A DNA stretch of 64,000 nucleotides from DASQGA01 sp963722715 (GTDB lineage: Bacteria; Actinomycetota; Thermoleophilia; Gaiellales; Gaiellaceae). The position numbers and the translations under genes were made by a program. The stretch spans positions 178,445-242,444 of the forward strand of contig CAVROA010000011.1 in NCBI GenBank assembly GCA_963722715.1, read 5' to 3'. Shown here piece by piece: positions 50,224-58,659 of the stretch (position 1 is the stretch's first letter; every line of letters begins with the position of its first letter). The notes below the pieces were generated by a model. It saw only the letters and a program-made list of their open reading frames with translations, had not been told where the DNA came from and searched no databases.

Positions 50224-51462
50224 TCACCTCGGTCTCCCGAGGCGGTCCAGGCGCGCGAGCCAGGGTGTCGACTCGATCAGCGTGCCGAGAGATCGTCGTT
50301 CGCCGAGGACGTTCAGCGCGGCGAGCAATACGATCGCCGGCCAGAGCGCTCGTCCTCGAAGCGAGGCCACGAGGCTCAAGCCTAGCACGGCCCCGAGGGC
50401 GTTCGATCCTGCGTCTCCGAGCATCATCCTCTCTCGAAGATCGTAGGGAACGAGCAGGACAGCCATGAGCGCGTAGCCCCCCTCCGGCAGGCCCCGGAAA
50501 AGGCTCACACCCAGGAAAGCCTTGAGGGCCCGGCCCGGCTTCGTGTCCAGCTGGTTGAGGGCGTTGGCGGAGAGGCCGACGAGCAGAGCGCCCCGCACGG
50601 AGCGGGTCGCGAGAGCCGCCACCGCGGGGATGCCGACGAGCTTCAGGACGCCGGTCGTCCCCCCGGCGCGCAGGTGCCCTGCGACACCTCGCTCGGGGCC
50701 GCTCCAGAGATCGTCTGCGAGTCCGATTGCCGTGATCGCGGCGACCGCCGCCCCGGTTCGCCGGGGAGCCCAGAGGCCGGGGAGCGCGACTGCCCAGCCG
50801 AGGAGCGGTAGGCGGAATCCGCGATGGTTGACACCGAGCGGGCCGGCGGACAGAACCGCGTCCACGAGCTGACGGCCCCGGTGCGCAAAACCGGCCGCGT
50901 CGCGTCCCGTCGCCCGATGGTCGAGCTCGAGGGGAATCTCCTCGAGGCTGAGGCCGGCTCGGAGCGCGTCGATCGTCATCCGTGTCTCGCAGCCGAATCC
51001 GCCGGCGACCGGGAAGCACACGATCCGGGCCCGCTCACTCACGTAGCGCTGGCCGGAGAGCGGTTCCCGTGGGCGGAAGCCGGTCCGCAGGCGGATGAGG
51101 CTGCCCGCGACCCGCTTGGCGATTCCGAACCCTCCGCCGGCGCGGTGCTCGAAGACGGCGACCGCGAGGTCGGCGTCGCTCTCGGCGAGCGGCCGGAGCG
51201 ATCCACGCAGGTCCGCGTCGCAGAGGAGCAGCGGGCCGGGCGCCGCGGCACGCTCACCGGCGGAGAGCGCCTCGCCTTTCCCCGGCCGGTTGAGCCGGAT
51301 CACGACTGCTCCTGCCTCCTCCGCCCGCTCGGCCGTCGCGTCCGTCGACCCTCCGACGACCACGATCACCTCGGCGGACGGAAAGTCCCGCCGGAGCTGC
51401 GCGACCGTTTCGCCGATCCGGCTCTCCTCGTTCCTCGCCGCGACGAGGACGCTACCCCCCAA
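50224..51462 (-). CDS. GT2 glycosyltransferase fused to a MraY/WecA-like membrane transferase domain
   Basis: About 412 residues. Residues ~1-190 form a GT-A domain (SVLVAARNEESRIGETVAQL, VVGGSTDATAERAEEAGAVV, LNRPGKGEALSAGERA, LLLCDADLRGSLRPL). Residues ~200-412 are a polytopic domain with GT4-like landmarks: LADDLWSGPERGVAGHL, GLSANALNQLDTKPGRALKA and RMMLGDAGSNALGAVLGL, matching the DD, N-x-x-N-x-x-D and GD-x-GS positions of polyprenyl-phosphate sugar-phosphate transferases. The TTG start at 51462 overlaps the steB end by 11 bp and directly precedes the GT-A fold. A role in a lipid-linked cell-surface glycan is likely but the sugar is unknown. Confidence 0.82.
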   Translation of the reverse strand: MGGSVLVAARNEESRIGETVAQLRRDFPSAEVIVVVGGSTDATAERAEEAGAVVIRLNRPGKGEALSAGERAAAPGPLLLCDADLRGSLRPLAESDADLAVAVFEHRAGGGFGIAKRVAGSLIRLRTGFRPREPLSGQRYVSERARIVCFPVAGGFGCETRMTIDALRAGLSLEEIPLELDHRATGRDAAGFAHRGRQLVDAVLSAGPLGVNHRGFRLPLLGWAVALPGLWAPRRTGAAVAAITAIGLADDLWSGPERGVAGHLRAGGTTGVLKLVGIPAVAALATRSVRGALLVGLSANALNQLDTKPGRALKAFLGVSLFRGLPEGGYALMAVLLVPYDLRERMMLGDAGSNALGAVLGLSLVASLRGRALWPAIVLLAALNVLGERRSLGTLIESTPWLARLDRLGRPR

Positions 51463-52363
51463 TTGGCTGCACTGGGACTGCGTCGACCTGAGGAACGACT
51501 CCGTCGCTGGCCGTGTCCTTGACGCCGTAGTTTCCGGGCTCGCCTCCGCCCAGGAGGAGGGCCAGCGCCAGCCGTCCCGCGGGGAGGTCGAGGTCGTCGA
51601 CGCTCGAGACCCCGGCGTCGTTGAAGATCGGAACGGCGGAGGTCCGCGTGTCGACGTCGGATGTCTCCACCCCCACGACCGGCAGCGATGCCGATTGCAG
51701 GCCCTGCAGGACTCCATCGACGAACGCCTCGCTGGCACGGGTAGAGGCTGTCGAGCTGTCCTCCGAGTCGGGAGCCCACGACTGGACGACGATCGCGCCG
51801 TCGACGGCCGGGATGGTCGTTCCGGACCGCTCTTCGACCAGCTCGCTCGAGACCTCGTCGAGCAACGGCGTATCACCTTCCTCCATGAGCTCTTCGCCGA
51901 GAGCACGACCGAGCGCCTGCGGGTCGCCCCCGTACTCCGCCAGGTTCTCCTTGGACTCGAGAAAGTCGTTCAGGGAGGCCGGGTCGACGGGCAGCTCGAA
52001 GGCGAAGAGCCTGACCGGTGTCCCATCCGCGTCCGAGAGCGTTTTCTCGATCGCGGAGCGGAGCTCGCCGTCGACCGGGCCGAGGAACACGATCGCGTAC
52101 CCGCGGTCGACCAGCCGGTTCTCCATCAGCGCCGGATAGGCGTCGTTGATCAGGTCCTCCGAATGCTGGAGCATCTCTTGCTCGCTCGACCCGCGTTCTC
52201 GCGCCGCGTTCAGCTGGTCCTCGAGCTCGGCGATCCTGCCCGCGCTCAGGGAATCCTCGGCGCCGCGGATCTTTCCCGACAGCGCGACACCCAGGATGAT
52301 CCCGACGGCGAGCGCGAGAAAAATCGCCGCGAGCGAGGCGACGTGATAGCGGAGATCGAACAT
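51452..52363 (-). CDS. SteB/MctB-like membrane protein ('copper transporter' family)
   Basis: A 303-residue protein with one N-terminal membrane helix (FDLRYHVASLAAIFLALAVG, residues ~2-30), a short coiled coil (AGRIAELEDQLNAARERG) and a large extracytoplasmic domain (YAIVFLGPVDGELRSAIEKT onwards). The family is named for mycobacterial MctB, but the same protein next to SteA is SteB in corynebacteria, where the pair acts in cell separation. The neighbourhood recN-steA-steB favours a division/envelope role. ATG 52363 lies immediately after a TAG within a 15-bp repeat. Confidence 0.85.
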   Translation of the reverse strand: MFDLRYHVASLAAIFLALAVGIILGVALSGKIRGAEDSLSAGRIAELEDQLNAARERGSSEQEMLQHSEDLINDAYPALMENRLVDRGYAIVFLGPVDGELRSAIEKTLSDADGTPVRLFAFELPVDPASLNDFLESKENLAEYGGDPQALGRALGEELMEEGDTPLLDEVSSELVEERSGTTIPAVDGAIVVQSWAPDSEDSSTASTRASEAFVDGVLQGLQSASLPVVGVETSDVDTRTSAVPIFNDAGVSSVDDLDLPAGRLALALLLGGGEPGNYGVKDTASDGVVPQVDAVPVQPIGG

Positions 52364-52533
52364 CTAGATGTTGGGTCGGTGGTGGGCGTGCCCTCGGGGA
52401 CGCACCAGACCAAGTCGGAGGGTGCGATCGATCGCGGCCGAGGCTAGGAGCCTTGGCAAGAGCAAGCGCGTCCTGCGGCGCCGTGTCTGGGGCGCCATCC
52501 GAGGGTGCGATGAATGTTGATCGAACATCTAGA
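52354..52533. repeat. 150-bp segment bounded by exact 15-bp direct repeats
   Basis: GATCGAACATCTAGA occurs at 52354-52368 and again at 52519-52533, exactly 165 bp apart. On the minus strand each copy reads TAG followed by ATGTTCGATC. The outer copy is the stop of the SRPBCC gene and the inner copy contains the true steB start. So the SRPBCC-steB junction looks duplicated around a 150-bp insert, as after insertion of a small element or a tandem event. The insert holds a repeated ATCGCACCCTC-SGA motif and a GGCGCC stem but no transposase. A 54-codon ORF spans it in the steB frame, of doubtful meaning. Confidence 0.6.
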
Positions 52534-52957
52534 GACCGGCAGCAGTCTGGCAGAGGTCGTGTAGTCGGGAGAGTGCCTGGCGAGGAGCCCCCTGTGCGCC
52601 TTCGAGCCACATGCGCCAGAGGGGTCCCTCGACGTACGCGGTCGCCCTCGTGCGGCCCTCGCCGGCGTTCGTGAGCTCGATCCCGGCGGTCAACCCCTGG
52701 GCAACGTCGTGCCAGCGAAGCTCGAGACCAGGGACCACGCGCTCCAGCACGATCGTTCCTCGCCCACCTGGGCGCCGGAGGAACCCTGGAGCGCGGCCCC
52801 GCACGACCTCCCAGCGGGCTCCCTCGGCAACCCCGCGCCGGTCCGGCGTGACCCCGGTGTATGCGGGCCACCAGTCCGGGAGATGGAACGGCTCCGCTAC
52901 GAGCGCCCAGACGTCCTGGCGCGGAGCGAGGAGCTCTCGCTCCGCCTTCGCGGTCAA
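52529..52957 (-). CDS. SRPBCC-fold (START/polyketide-cyclase-like) protein
   Basis: A 142-residue protein with the START/Bet v1-like pattern: RELLAPRQDVWALVAEPFHL, PDWWPAYTGVTP and LERVVPGLELRWHDVAQGL, with a C-terminal amphipathic helix (APRQALSRLHDLCQTAAG). These proteins bind small hydrophobic ligands; the ligand is unknown. The TTG start at 52957 overlaps the steA stop as TTGA. It sits between steA and steB, which are directly adjacent in most actinobacteria. Confidence 0.8.
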   Translation of the reverse strand: MTAKAERELLAPRQDVWALVAEPFHLPDWWPAYTGVTPDRRGVAEGARWEVVRGRAPGFLRRPGGRGTIVLERVVPGLELRWHDVAQGLTAGIELTNAGEGRTRATAYVEGPLWRMWLEGAQGAPRQALSRLHDLCQTAAGL

Positions 52958-54087
52958 TCGAGGCCAAGCAGGGAGCGGAGACGGCTGCCGAGAAGCGAGA
53001 TGAAATGGCGTAGCTCCGGCGAGGCCGCCACGGCGGTGACCACTGCCGTCAGGCCGGCGAGTCCAAACGCCACCAGCGGCCCGAGCCCGACGCGACTCTG
53101 GAAGAGCTTCGAGACCCCGCGGGCGTCGACGAGCTTCCCGCCGACGCGAAGCCGCGTCACGAAGGTCGACGACATGCCGCGGCGGTTGCGCTCCAGGAAC
53201 TCGACGAGGTTGAAGTGCGTCCCGACCGCGACGATCAGCTCGGCTCCCTTTTCGTAGGCGAGGAGCATCGCCACGTCCTCGCTGATCCCGGGCACCGGCA
53301 CGACCACCGACGAGAGGCCCAGTTGCTCGAGCCGCTCGAGCCCGGGCGCACGCCCGTCTGCGTACGCGTGCACGACCAGCTCGGCCCCAGTGCGGAGCGC
53401 CTCGTCGGAGACGGAGTCCATGTCGCCGACGATCACCTCGGGCTTGTAGCCGGCCTCGATCAGCTTGTCCGCTCCCCCGTCCACTCCCACCAGCACGGGC
53501 TTGAAGTTTCTGATGTACGGGCGCACGATCCTGAGGTCGCGCGTGGCATCGGGCCCGCGTGCGACCACGAGCGCATGGCGGTCCCTGAAGCGCGTTCGAA
53601 GCTGTGGCAGCTCGAGACCCTGCGCCAGCAGCTTTCCCTCATCCCGGAGAAAGCGCATCGTGTTCTCGGCGAAGCCCTCGAGCGCCTCGGCCACGCGTCC
53701 CTCCTGGATCAGCAGAGCGTCCTCCAGCTCCCGCACCGTCAGCTCCCGGCCCGACGCGAGCCTCGTACCGTTCCGGTAGAGCGAGGCGCCCCGGACGACG
53801 AGAGCCTCGCCGTCGTCCACCTGGTCGAAGAGCTCCGCCCCGGGGACGTCGATCAGGACAACACCCGCGCGTACCAGTGCGAGCGGGCCTGGATTCGGGT
53901 ACCGGCCCGAGGCGGAGTCCGCGACGTTGAAGACGATGCGGACCCCGCTCTCGGCGAGCTCCTCGGCCGAGACCCGATCGAGGTCCGTGTGGTCGATGAT
54001 CGCGATGTCGTCGGGGCAAAGCCGCTTGACCAGCTGCTTCGTCCGCCGGTCGAGGCGTGCGGTGCCGGTGAACTCGGTGAACCTCAT
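52954..54087 (-). CDS. steA: SteA-like cytokinetic protein (thiamin-pyrophosphokinase-like fold)
   Basis: A 377-residue COG4825 protein. The middle contains a TPK-like region (VLVGVDGGADKLIEAGYKPE then VIVGDMDSVSDEALRTGAEL) and the C-terminus has a membrane segment (GPLVAFGLAGLTAVVTAVAA, ~335-355). In corynebacteria SteA with SteB recruits the machinery for daughter-cell separation. ATG 54087 overlaps the recN stop as ATGA. The order recN-steA-steB supports the name; catalytic thiamin kinase activity is not expected. Confidence 0.88.
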   Translation of the reverse strand: MRFTEFTGTARLDRRTKQLVKRLCPDDIAIIDHTDLDRVSAEELAESGVRIVFNVADSASGRYPNPGPLALVRAGVVLIDVPGAELFDQVDDGEALVVRGASLYRNGTRLASGRELTVRELEDALLIQEGRVAEALEGFAENTMRFLRDEGKLLAQGLELPQLRTRFRDRHALVVARGPDATRDLRIVRPYIRNFKPVLVGVDGGADKLIEAGYKPEVIVGDMDSVSDEALRTGAELVVHAYADGRAPGLERLEQLGLSSVVVPVPGISEDVAMLLAYEKGAELIVAVGTHFNLVEFLERNRRGMSSTFVTRLRVGGKLVDARGVSKLFQSRVGLGPLVAFGLAGLTAVVTAVAASPELRHFISLLGSRLRSLLGLD

Positions 54088-55727
54088 TGCTGCGAAAGGG
54101 TCGAGAGGAACTCGGCGCCGCCGAGCATCCGCTCGAGCTCCTCCTTCTTGTCGGCGTCGGCTAGGGCCTCGATACGCGTATGGGTTGGGTCGCCCGGGAC
54201 CTTCTCGACACGAAAATGCGTCTCCGCGGCACTCGCGATCTGCGGCAGGTGCGTGATCGTCAGCACCTGGGCCCGCTCGGCGATCCGGCCGAGCGCCTCT
54301 GCGACGGCGTGGGCGGTTCGCCCGCCGACGCCGGCGTCGATCTCGTCGAAGACGATCGTCGGCTCACCCGCTCCTGCATGCGCCACGGTGCGAAGCGCAA
54401 GCGCCACGCGCGAGAGCTCACCGCCGGAAGCTGTCTCTGCGACCGGGGCGAACGGCAGCCCCTGGTTCGGGCGGATCTGGAACGAGACTCCGTCGGCGCC
54501 GCTCGGCCCGGGGTCCCGGGGCTCGAGCTCGACTCGGAAATCGCCCTCGCCCATCGCTAAGCCATCCAGCGCTTCGGCGACGGCCTTCGAGAACGACTTC
54601 GCCCCTTGATGACGTGCTTCCGAGAGGCTCGCGGCGAGGCTCTGGACGCGTTCGGTGGCCTCAAGGAGCGCCTGCTCCGCCGCCTGGAGAGGATCCTTGC
54701 CCTCGTCCAGCGCTTCGAGCTCCATCCGTGCCGCCTCCGCTCGGGCGAGGAGCTCTCCGAGGTCGGTCGCCTGGAAGCGCCGCTTCGCCTCGGCGACCCG
54801 GTCGAGCTCCTCCTCAACACTCTCCAGGCGCCCCGGCTCGGCCTCGAGGGCCGTGAGATAGGAGCGAACGCTCGACGCCGCCTCGCGGAGCCGCACCTCC
54901 GCATCTGCGATCTCCGCCGCGATCTCGGTCAACTCCGGCGCGAACCCGGCCACGCCTGCGAGGGCATGTCCGGCGCGGGCCGCCAGCTCGGCTGCACCCT
55001 CCCCGTGATCTGGCGCCAGTGCCTCGGCCGCCGTCGAAGCAGCGGCGGCGAGGTCGACCGAGTGGCGGAGCCGCAGCCGCTCGGCCTGGAGCCGCTCTTC
55101 GCTGCCGGTGTCGAAGCCCTCGGTGCGCTCGACGAGCTGCCGCAGCTCTTCGAGGCGGTGGGCGCGCCCTACCTCCGCCTGGGCAAGGTCGTCCCGGGCT
55201 CGCCGGGCTGTCACGAGCGCACGCCAGGCGCGCGAGAGCTCGGCGCGCCGGCGAAGCTGCTCGTCCCCGACAAAGGCGTCGAGGAGGTCGAGCTGGAAAG
55301 CGGGCCTCGACAAGCGCCGCTGTTCGAACTGGCCGGACATGGCCAGCAGACGGTCGACGGCGAGCGCGAGCTCCTCGCGCGGCACCGTGCGTCCCCATGC
55401 ATACGCTCGCGTCCGCCCGTCGGCGAAGACGCGACGGGCGGCGATCAGGCCCACCTCTCCTTCGGGGCGAAGCTCGCGGAGCGTGGCGAGCTCCTCGTCG
55501 TCGAGGACGCCCTCGGGAAGGTCGAGCTCCGCCTCGACGTAGGCCTCAGGCGCCGCGGGACCGATATAGCCCGCGTCGCCCCGTGCGCCGAGCAGTAGCC
55601 CCAACGCCTGCGCCAGGATCGTTTTCCCGGCGCCGGTCTCGCCGGTGACCGCGTTCAAGCCCGGCCCGAACGCGAGGTCGGCCTCGCGGATGAGGACGAA
55701 GTTCTCGATGCGGAGTGAGCGAAGCAC
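54084..55727 (-). CDS. recN: DNA repair protein RecN
   Basis: SMC-like ATPase in double-strand-break repair. The 547 residues have the N-terminal Walker A region LNAVTGETGAGKTILAQALG, a long central coiled coil with many Glu/Ala/Arg heptads, the ABC signature ETASGGELSRVALALR and Walker B PTIVFDEIDAGVGGRTAHAV, ending with VLTITHLPQIASAAETHFRV. GTG 55727 matches the conserved LRSLRIENFVLI start. No LexA box is visible just upstream, where nadK runs into it with an 8-bp gap. Confidence 0.96.
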   Translation of the reverse strand: MLRSLRIENFVLIREADLAFGPGLNAVTGETGAGKTILAQALGLLLGARGDAGYIGPAAPEAYVEAELDLPEGVLDDEELATLRELRPEGEVGLIAARRVFADGRTRAYAWGRTVPREELALAVDRLLAMSGQFEQRRLSRPAFQLDLLDAFVGDEQLRRRAELSRAWRALVTARRARDDLAQAEVGRAHRLEELRQLVERTEGFDTGSEERLQAERLRLRHSVDLAAAASTAAEALAPDHGEGAAELAARAGHALAGVAGFAPELTEIAAEIADAEVRLREAASSVRSYLTALEAEPGRLESVEEELDRVAEAKRRFQATDLGELLARAEAARMELEALDEGKDPLQAAEQALLEATERVQSLAASLSEARHQGAKSFSKAVAEALDGLAMGEGDFRVELEPRDPGPSGADGVSFQIRPNQGLPFAPVAETASGGELSRVALALRTVAHAGAGEPTIVFDEIDAGVGGRTAHAVAEALGRIAERAQVLTITHLPQIASAAETHFRVEKVPGDPTHTRIEALADADKKEELERMLGGAEFLSTLSQQ

Positions 55728-55734
55728 GGGGCCG

Positions 55735-56529
55735 CTACGGGAAGACCTCGTGGTACCGGGTGAAGAAGCTGACTTCCGGCAGGTGGGCCAGCAGGCTCTT
55801 CTCCGAGCCCACGGCGACCTCGAGCGTGTCGCCCGTCGCCAGCTCGGCACAACCCTGGCCGTCGGCGAGGACCGAGACCGGACCGTCGACGGTCAGGTTC
55901 GAAATTCTGAGGCTTTCGCCCGGCGGGACCACGATCGGGCGGGCGTGAAGCGAATGGGGCGCCACAAAGGTGATCGCCATCGCCTCGAGCCCCCACATCA
56001 TCACCGGCCCGCCGTTGGAGAGGTTGTAGGCGGTGGAGCCTGACGGCGTCGAGCAGATCATCCCGTCGCAGGGCTGGTCGGCGAGCCTCTCGCCGCCGAT
56101 CTCCCAGCCGAGCTCGATCATGCGCCCTGGTCTCGCACTGGTCGCGACGACGTCGTTGACCGCTGTCTGGATATCCCCGTCCAGCCGGGCCTCGAGCGTG
56201 CAGAGGGCCACGACCTCGAAGTCCCCTTGGAAGACGCGCGGCAGCACCGACTCGAGCTCGCCGCCCGGCGCACTCGTCAGAAACCCGACGCGCCCGAAGT
56301 TGAAGCCGAAGACCGGGGTGCCGCTACCAAGCTTCGCGCGCAGGGCCCGGAGCATCGTCCCGTCGCCACCCAAGGAGATCACCACGTCGGCTTCAGCCTC
56401 AGGCTCAACGAGCTCGACGCCCCCTTTGGCTGCAGTCCGCTCCACGATCGCGGCGGCGGCCGAGTCGATCTCGGGCTGCCCGTTCGTGAGGACAGCGGCG
56501 CGGGCAATCGCGCGAGGCTGCGTGCTCAC
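55735..56529 (-). CDS. nadK: NAD kinase
   Basis: Phosphorylates NAD to NADP. The 264 residues include ADVVISLGGDGTMLRALRAK (GGDGT motif), VFGFNFGRVGFLTSAPGGEL, the substrate-binding NDVV region and CSTPSGSTAYNLSNGGPVMM. GTG 56529 is preferred; it is five bases after the tlyA stop and matches the normal N-terminus, while the longer frame lies over tlyA. The tlyA-nadK-recN order is conserved in actinobacteria. Confidence 0.96.
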   Translation of the reverse strand: MSTQPRAIARAAVLTNGQPEIDSAAAAIVERTAAKGGVELVEPEAEADVVISLGGDGTMLRALRAKLGSGTPVFGFNFGRVGFLTSAPGGELESVLPRVFQGDFEVVALCTLEARLDGDIQTAVNDVVATSARPGRMIELGWEIGGERLADQPCDGMICSTPSGSTAYNLSNGGPVMMWGLEAMAITFVAPHSLHARPIVVPPGESLRISNLTVDGPVSVLADGQGCAELATGDTLEVAVGSEKSLLAHLPEVSFFTRYHEVFP

Positions 56530-56533
56530 GGCC

Positions 56534-57253
56534 CTAGCTCGCGTCGACGACATAGAGGAAGGACTCTCGGTTTCCCTTCGGCCCCGGCAGGCCGGAGTCG
56601 ACCATTCCGAGTACGCGCCCGCCCCAGTCGGGGACCCGGCGGGCCACCCCGTCGACAATCCGCTCCCGCAGCTCCGGATCCCGGATCACTCCTCCCTTGC
56701 CCACCTCTCCGGGACCCGCTTCGAACTGTGGCTTGACGAGGACGAGTGCGCGCCACCCGGGTGCGGCGGTCGCGAGCGCCGGAGGGAGCGCTTTGTCGAG
56801 CCCGATGAACGACACGTCGCAGGTGAGAAAGGTGGGCGCGAACGGGAGCTGGTCGTCTCGAAGCCCTCGTACATTCGTCCGCTCGAGCACGGTAACCCTG
56901 GGGTCCTCGCGAAGCTTCGGATGCAGCTGTCCGTACCCGACGTCCACGGTGCAGACTCTCGCGGCGCCGGCCTGGAGCAGACAGTCCGTAAAGCCCCCGG
57001 TCGAGGCGCCGACGTCGAGACAGTCCTCGCCCGTGACGTCGAGCTCGAAGTGCTCGAGCGCGTTTGCAAGCTTCTCCCCGCCCCTCGACACGAAGCGCGG
57101 CGGGGTGTCGACGGCAAGCTCGGCGGCCTCGTCCACCGGCGTCCCGGCCTTTGTGAACCCGGGCACGCGACCGGCGAGCACGAGCGCCTGCGCCTGGGAA
57201 CGGCTCTCGGCCAGGCCGCGCTCGACGAGGACGACGTCGAGCCTCTTCTTCAT
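56534..57253 (-). CDS. tlyA: TlyA-family rRNA 2'-O-methyltransferase / hemolysin
   Basis: Methylates rRNA 2'-hydroxyls (in mycobacteria 16S C1409 and 23S C1920, giving capreomycin sensitivity). The 239 residues have an N-terminal S4 domain (KRLDVVLVERGLAESRSQAQ), a TPPRFVSRGGEKLANALEHF linker with the catalytic Lys, and an FtsJ-like domain with DCLDVGASTGGFTDCLLQAG, TCDVSFIGLDKALPPAL and VLVKPQFEAGPGEVGKGGVI. ATG 57253 starts directly with the S4 fold. Confidence 0.96.
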   Translation of the reverse strand: MKKRLDVVLVERGLAESRSQAQALVLAGRVPGFTKAGTPVDEAAELAVDTPPRFVSRGGEKLANALEHFELDVTGEDCLDVGASTGGFTDCLLQAGAARVCTVDVGYGQLHPKLREDPRVTVLERTNVRGLRDDQLPFAPTFLTCDVSFIGLDKALPPALATAAPGWRALVLVKPQFEAGPGEVGKGGVIRDPELRERIVDGVARRVPDWGGRVLGMVDSGLPGPKGNRESFLYVVDAS

Positions 57254-57270
57254 GGAGGGAGCCTAGCTCG

Positions 57271-58110
57271 TCAGGCCCGTCTTTCCCTGATGGCCGTTAC
57301 GAGCTCGGCGAGAACGGTCGTGTCGCCCGGAAGTGCGTCGAGGGAGGCTCCGACGCGCGCACGGGCCTCGTCGGCCAGCTCGCGCGCCCGCTCGAGCCCG
57401 TGGAGGGAGACGTACGTCACCTTCCCGGCGGCCTCGTCTTTCCCAGGCGTCTTTCCGAGCTCCTCGGCGCTACCGGTCGCGTCGAGGATGTCGTCCACGA
57501 TCTGGAAGAGGAGACCGAGCTCCTTTCCGAACGCGCTCCAGGGCGCTCGGTCCCCGTCAGGCAACCGCGCCACGGCCGTCGCCATCACCACAGAAGCCTC
57601 GAGCAGCCGCCCTGTCTTCAGCTCGTGGAGCTCCCGCAGCCCCTGGTCGTCGAGAGTCCCGTTCGTGGTCACGTCCAGGTACTGCCCGCCGATCATGCCG
57701 AGGGTGGCGTTGGCCAGCTCGCGCGCAACGTCGGGCTCCGGATAGCGCAGCGCGAGGCGAAGCGCCTCGGCAAGCAGGGCATCTCCTGCCAGGATCGCCA
57801 CGTCCTCGCCGAAGCGGACGTGCGAGCTGGGCTGCCCGCGCCTCAGATCGTCGTCGTCGAGTGCAGGCAGGTCGTCGTGCACCAGGCTGAACGTGTGCAC
57901 GAGCTCGAGCGAGCACGCGGCCGGAAGCACCTCGTCAGGGTCACGACCGAGCGCCTCGCCCGTGGCCAGGCAGAGCACCGGCCTGATGCGCTTGCCGCCA
58001 CCGAGAAGCGAGTACCGCAGGGCCTCTTCGAGGCGCCCGAGCTCAGCCGTGAACGGAAGCTCACCTAGGAACCGCTCGACCCGCCCGCGAAGTTCCTCAG
58101 GGGAGAGCAT
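57271..58110 (-). CDS. ispA: polyprenyl (farnesyl-type) diphosphate synthase
   Basis: Trans-prenyltransferase condensing IPP with DMAPP/GPP. The 279 residues contain the first aspartate-rich motif in HTFSLVHDDLPALDDDDLRR and the second in LLFQIVDDILDATGSAEELG, plus GGKRIRPVLCLATGEALG. The sequence around the first motif matches the IspA type, so FPP is the likely product; it would feed UppS encoded 55 kb away. The 14-bp overlap with xseB recalls the common xseB-ispA pair. Confidence 0.93.
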   Translation of the reverse strand: MLSPEELRGRVERFLGELPFTAELGRLEEALRYSLLGGGKRIRPVLCLATGEALGRDPDEVLPAACSLELVHTFSLVHDDLPALDDDDLRRGQPSSHVRFGEDVAILAGDALLAEALRLALRYPEPDVARELANATLGMIGGQYLDVTTNGTLDDQGLRELHELKTGRLLEASVVMATAVARLPDGDRAPWSAFGKELGLLFQIVDDILDATGSAEELGKTPGKDEAAGKVTYVSLHGLERARELADEARARVGASLDALPGDTTVLAELVTAIRERRA

Positions 58111-58288
58111 CCGGGCCCTCCCGCTTCGCGCGGTCGATCTCCGACTGGACCTGTTTCGCCAGCTCAGCCATGTCGGCGAGTTTCTCGACGGCGACTTCGG
58201 GGTCCTCCGTCCCTTCGAGCTCGGCGAGGGTCGTCTCCAGGCGGGCGAGCAGCTCCTGGAGATGGACGACGGACTCGGGCTCGCTCAA
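58097..58288 (-). CDS. xseB: exodeoxyribonuclease VII small subunit
   Basis: A 63-residue, all-helical acidic protein (VHLQELLARLETTLAELEGT, then a second helix VEKLADMAELAKQVQSEIDR) matching the XseB family in length and pattern. Exo VII needs one XseA with several XseB. The TTG start at 58288 overlaps the nusB stop as TTGA and the gene end overlaps ispA. xseA is not adjacent or elsewhere in the window, which is unusual. Confidence 0.85.
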   Translation of the reverse strand: MSEPESVVHLQELLARLETTLAELEGTEDPEVAVEKLADMAELAKQVQSEIDRAKREGPDALP

Positions 58289-58659
58289 GCGGCCTCCTTC
58301 GCAAGCTGTCCGAGAATGCCGTTGACGAGACGACCTGCGTCAGGCGAGGCGTACCTCTTGGCGAGATGCACGGCCTCGTCGATCACGACCTCCCTGGGCG
58401 GATCACCACGATCGAGCTCGGTGAGCGCGATCCGGAGGATGTTCCGCTCGAGCGCGCCCAACCGGTCGGCAGGCCAGCCGGTGGACGCTTCGGAGATACG
58501 TCCGTCGAGCGTGCCGGCGTGCGAGCTCGTCGTTTCGGCGAGCTCTTTCGCGAACGGATCCACCTCGCCCTCGAAGAGGGACGCGAGCGGCTGCCCCGTC
58601 AGATCCCATTGATAGAGCAGGAAGAGCGCAGTCCGGCGTGCTTCGCGGCGGCCGGTCAT
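58285..58659 (-). CDS. nusB: transcription antitermination factor NusB
   Basis: RNA-binding subunit of the rRNA antitermination complex, working with NusE (S10). The 124-residue protein has REARRTALFLLYQWDLTG, the central RNILRIALTELDRGDPPREV helix and VVIDEAVHLAKRYASPDAGR, then LVNGILGQLAKE. ATG 58659 overlaps the accC stop as ATGA, so the longer frame in accC is ignored. Confidence 0.95.
   Translation of the reverse strand: MTGRREARRTALFLLYQWDLTGQPLASLFEGEVDPFAKELAETTSSHAGTLDGRISEASTGWPADRLGALERNILRIALTELDRGDPPREVVIDEAVHLAKRYASPDAGRLVNGILGQLAKEAA

Noticed and set aside
52361..52525. 54-codon ORF across the repeat-bounded insert upstream of steB
   Set aside because: Its start is produced by the duplicated steB start sequence and the peptide is Arg/Pro-rich without features; probably not a gene.
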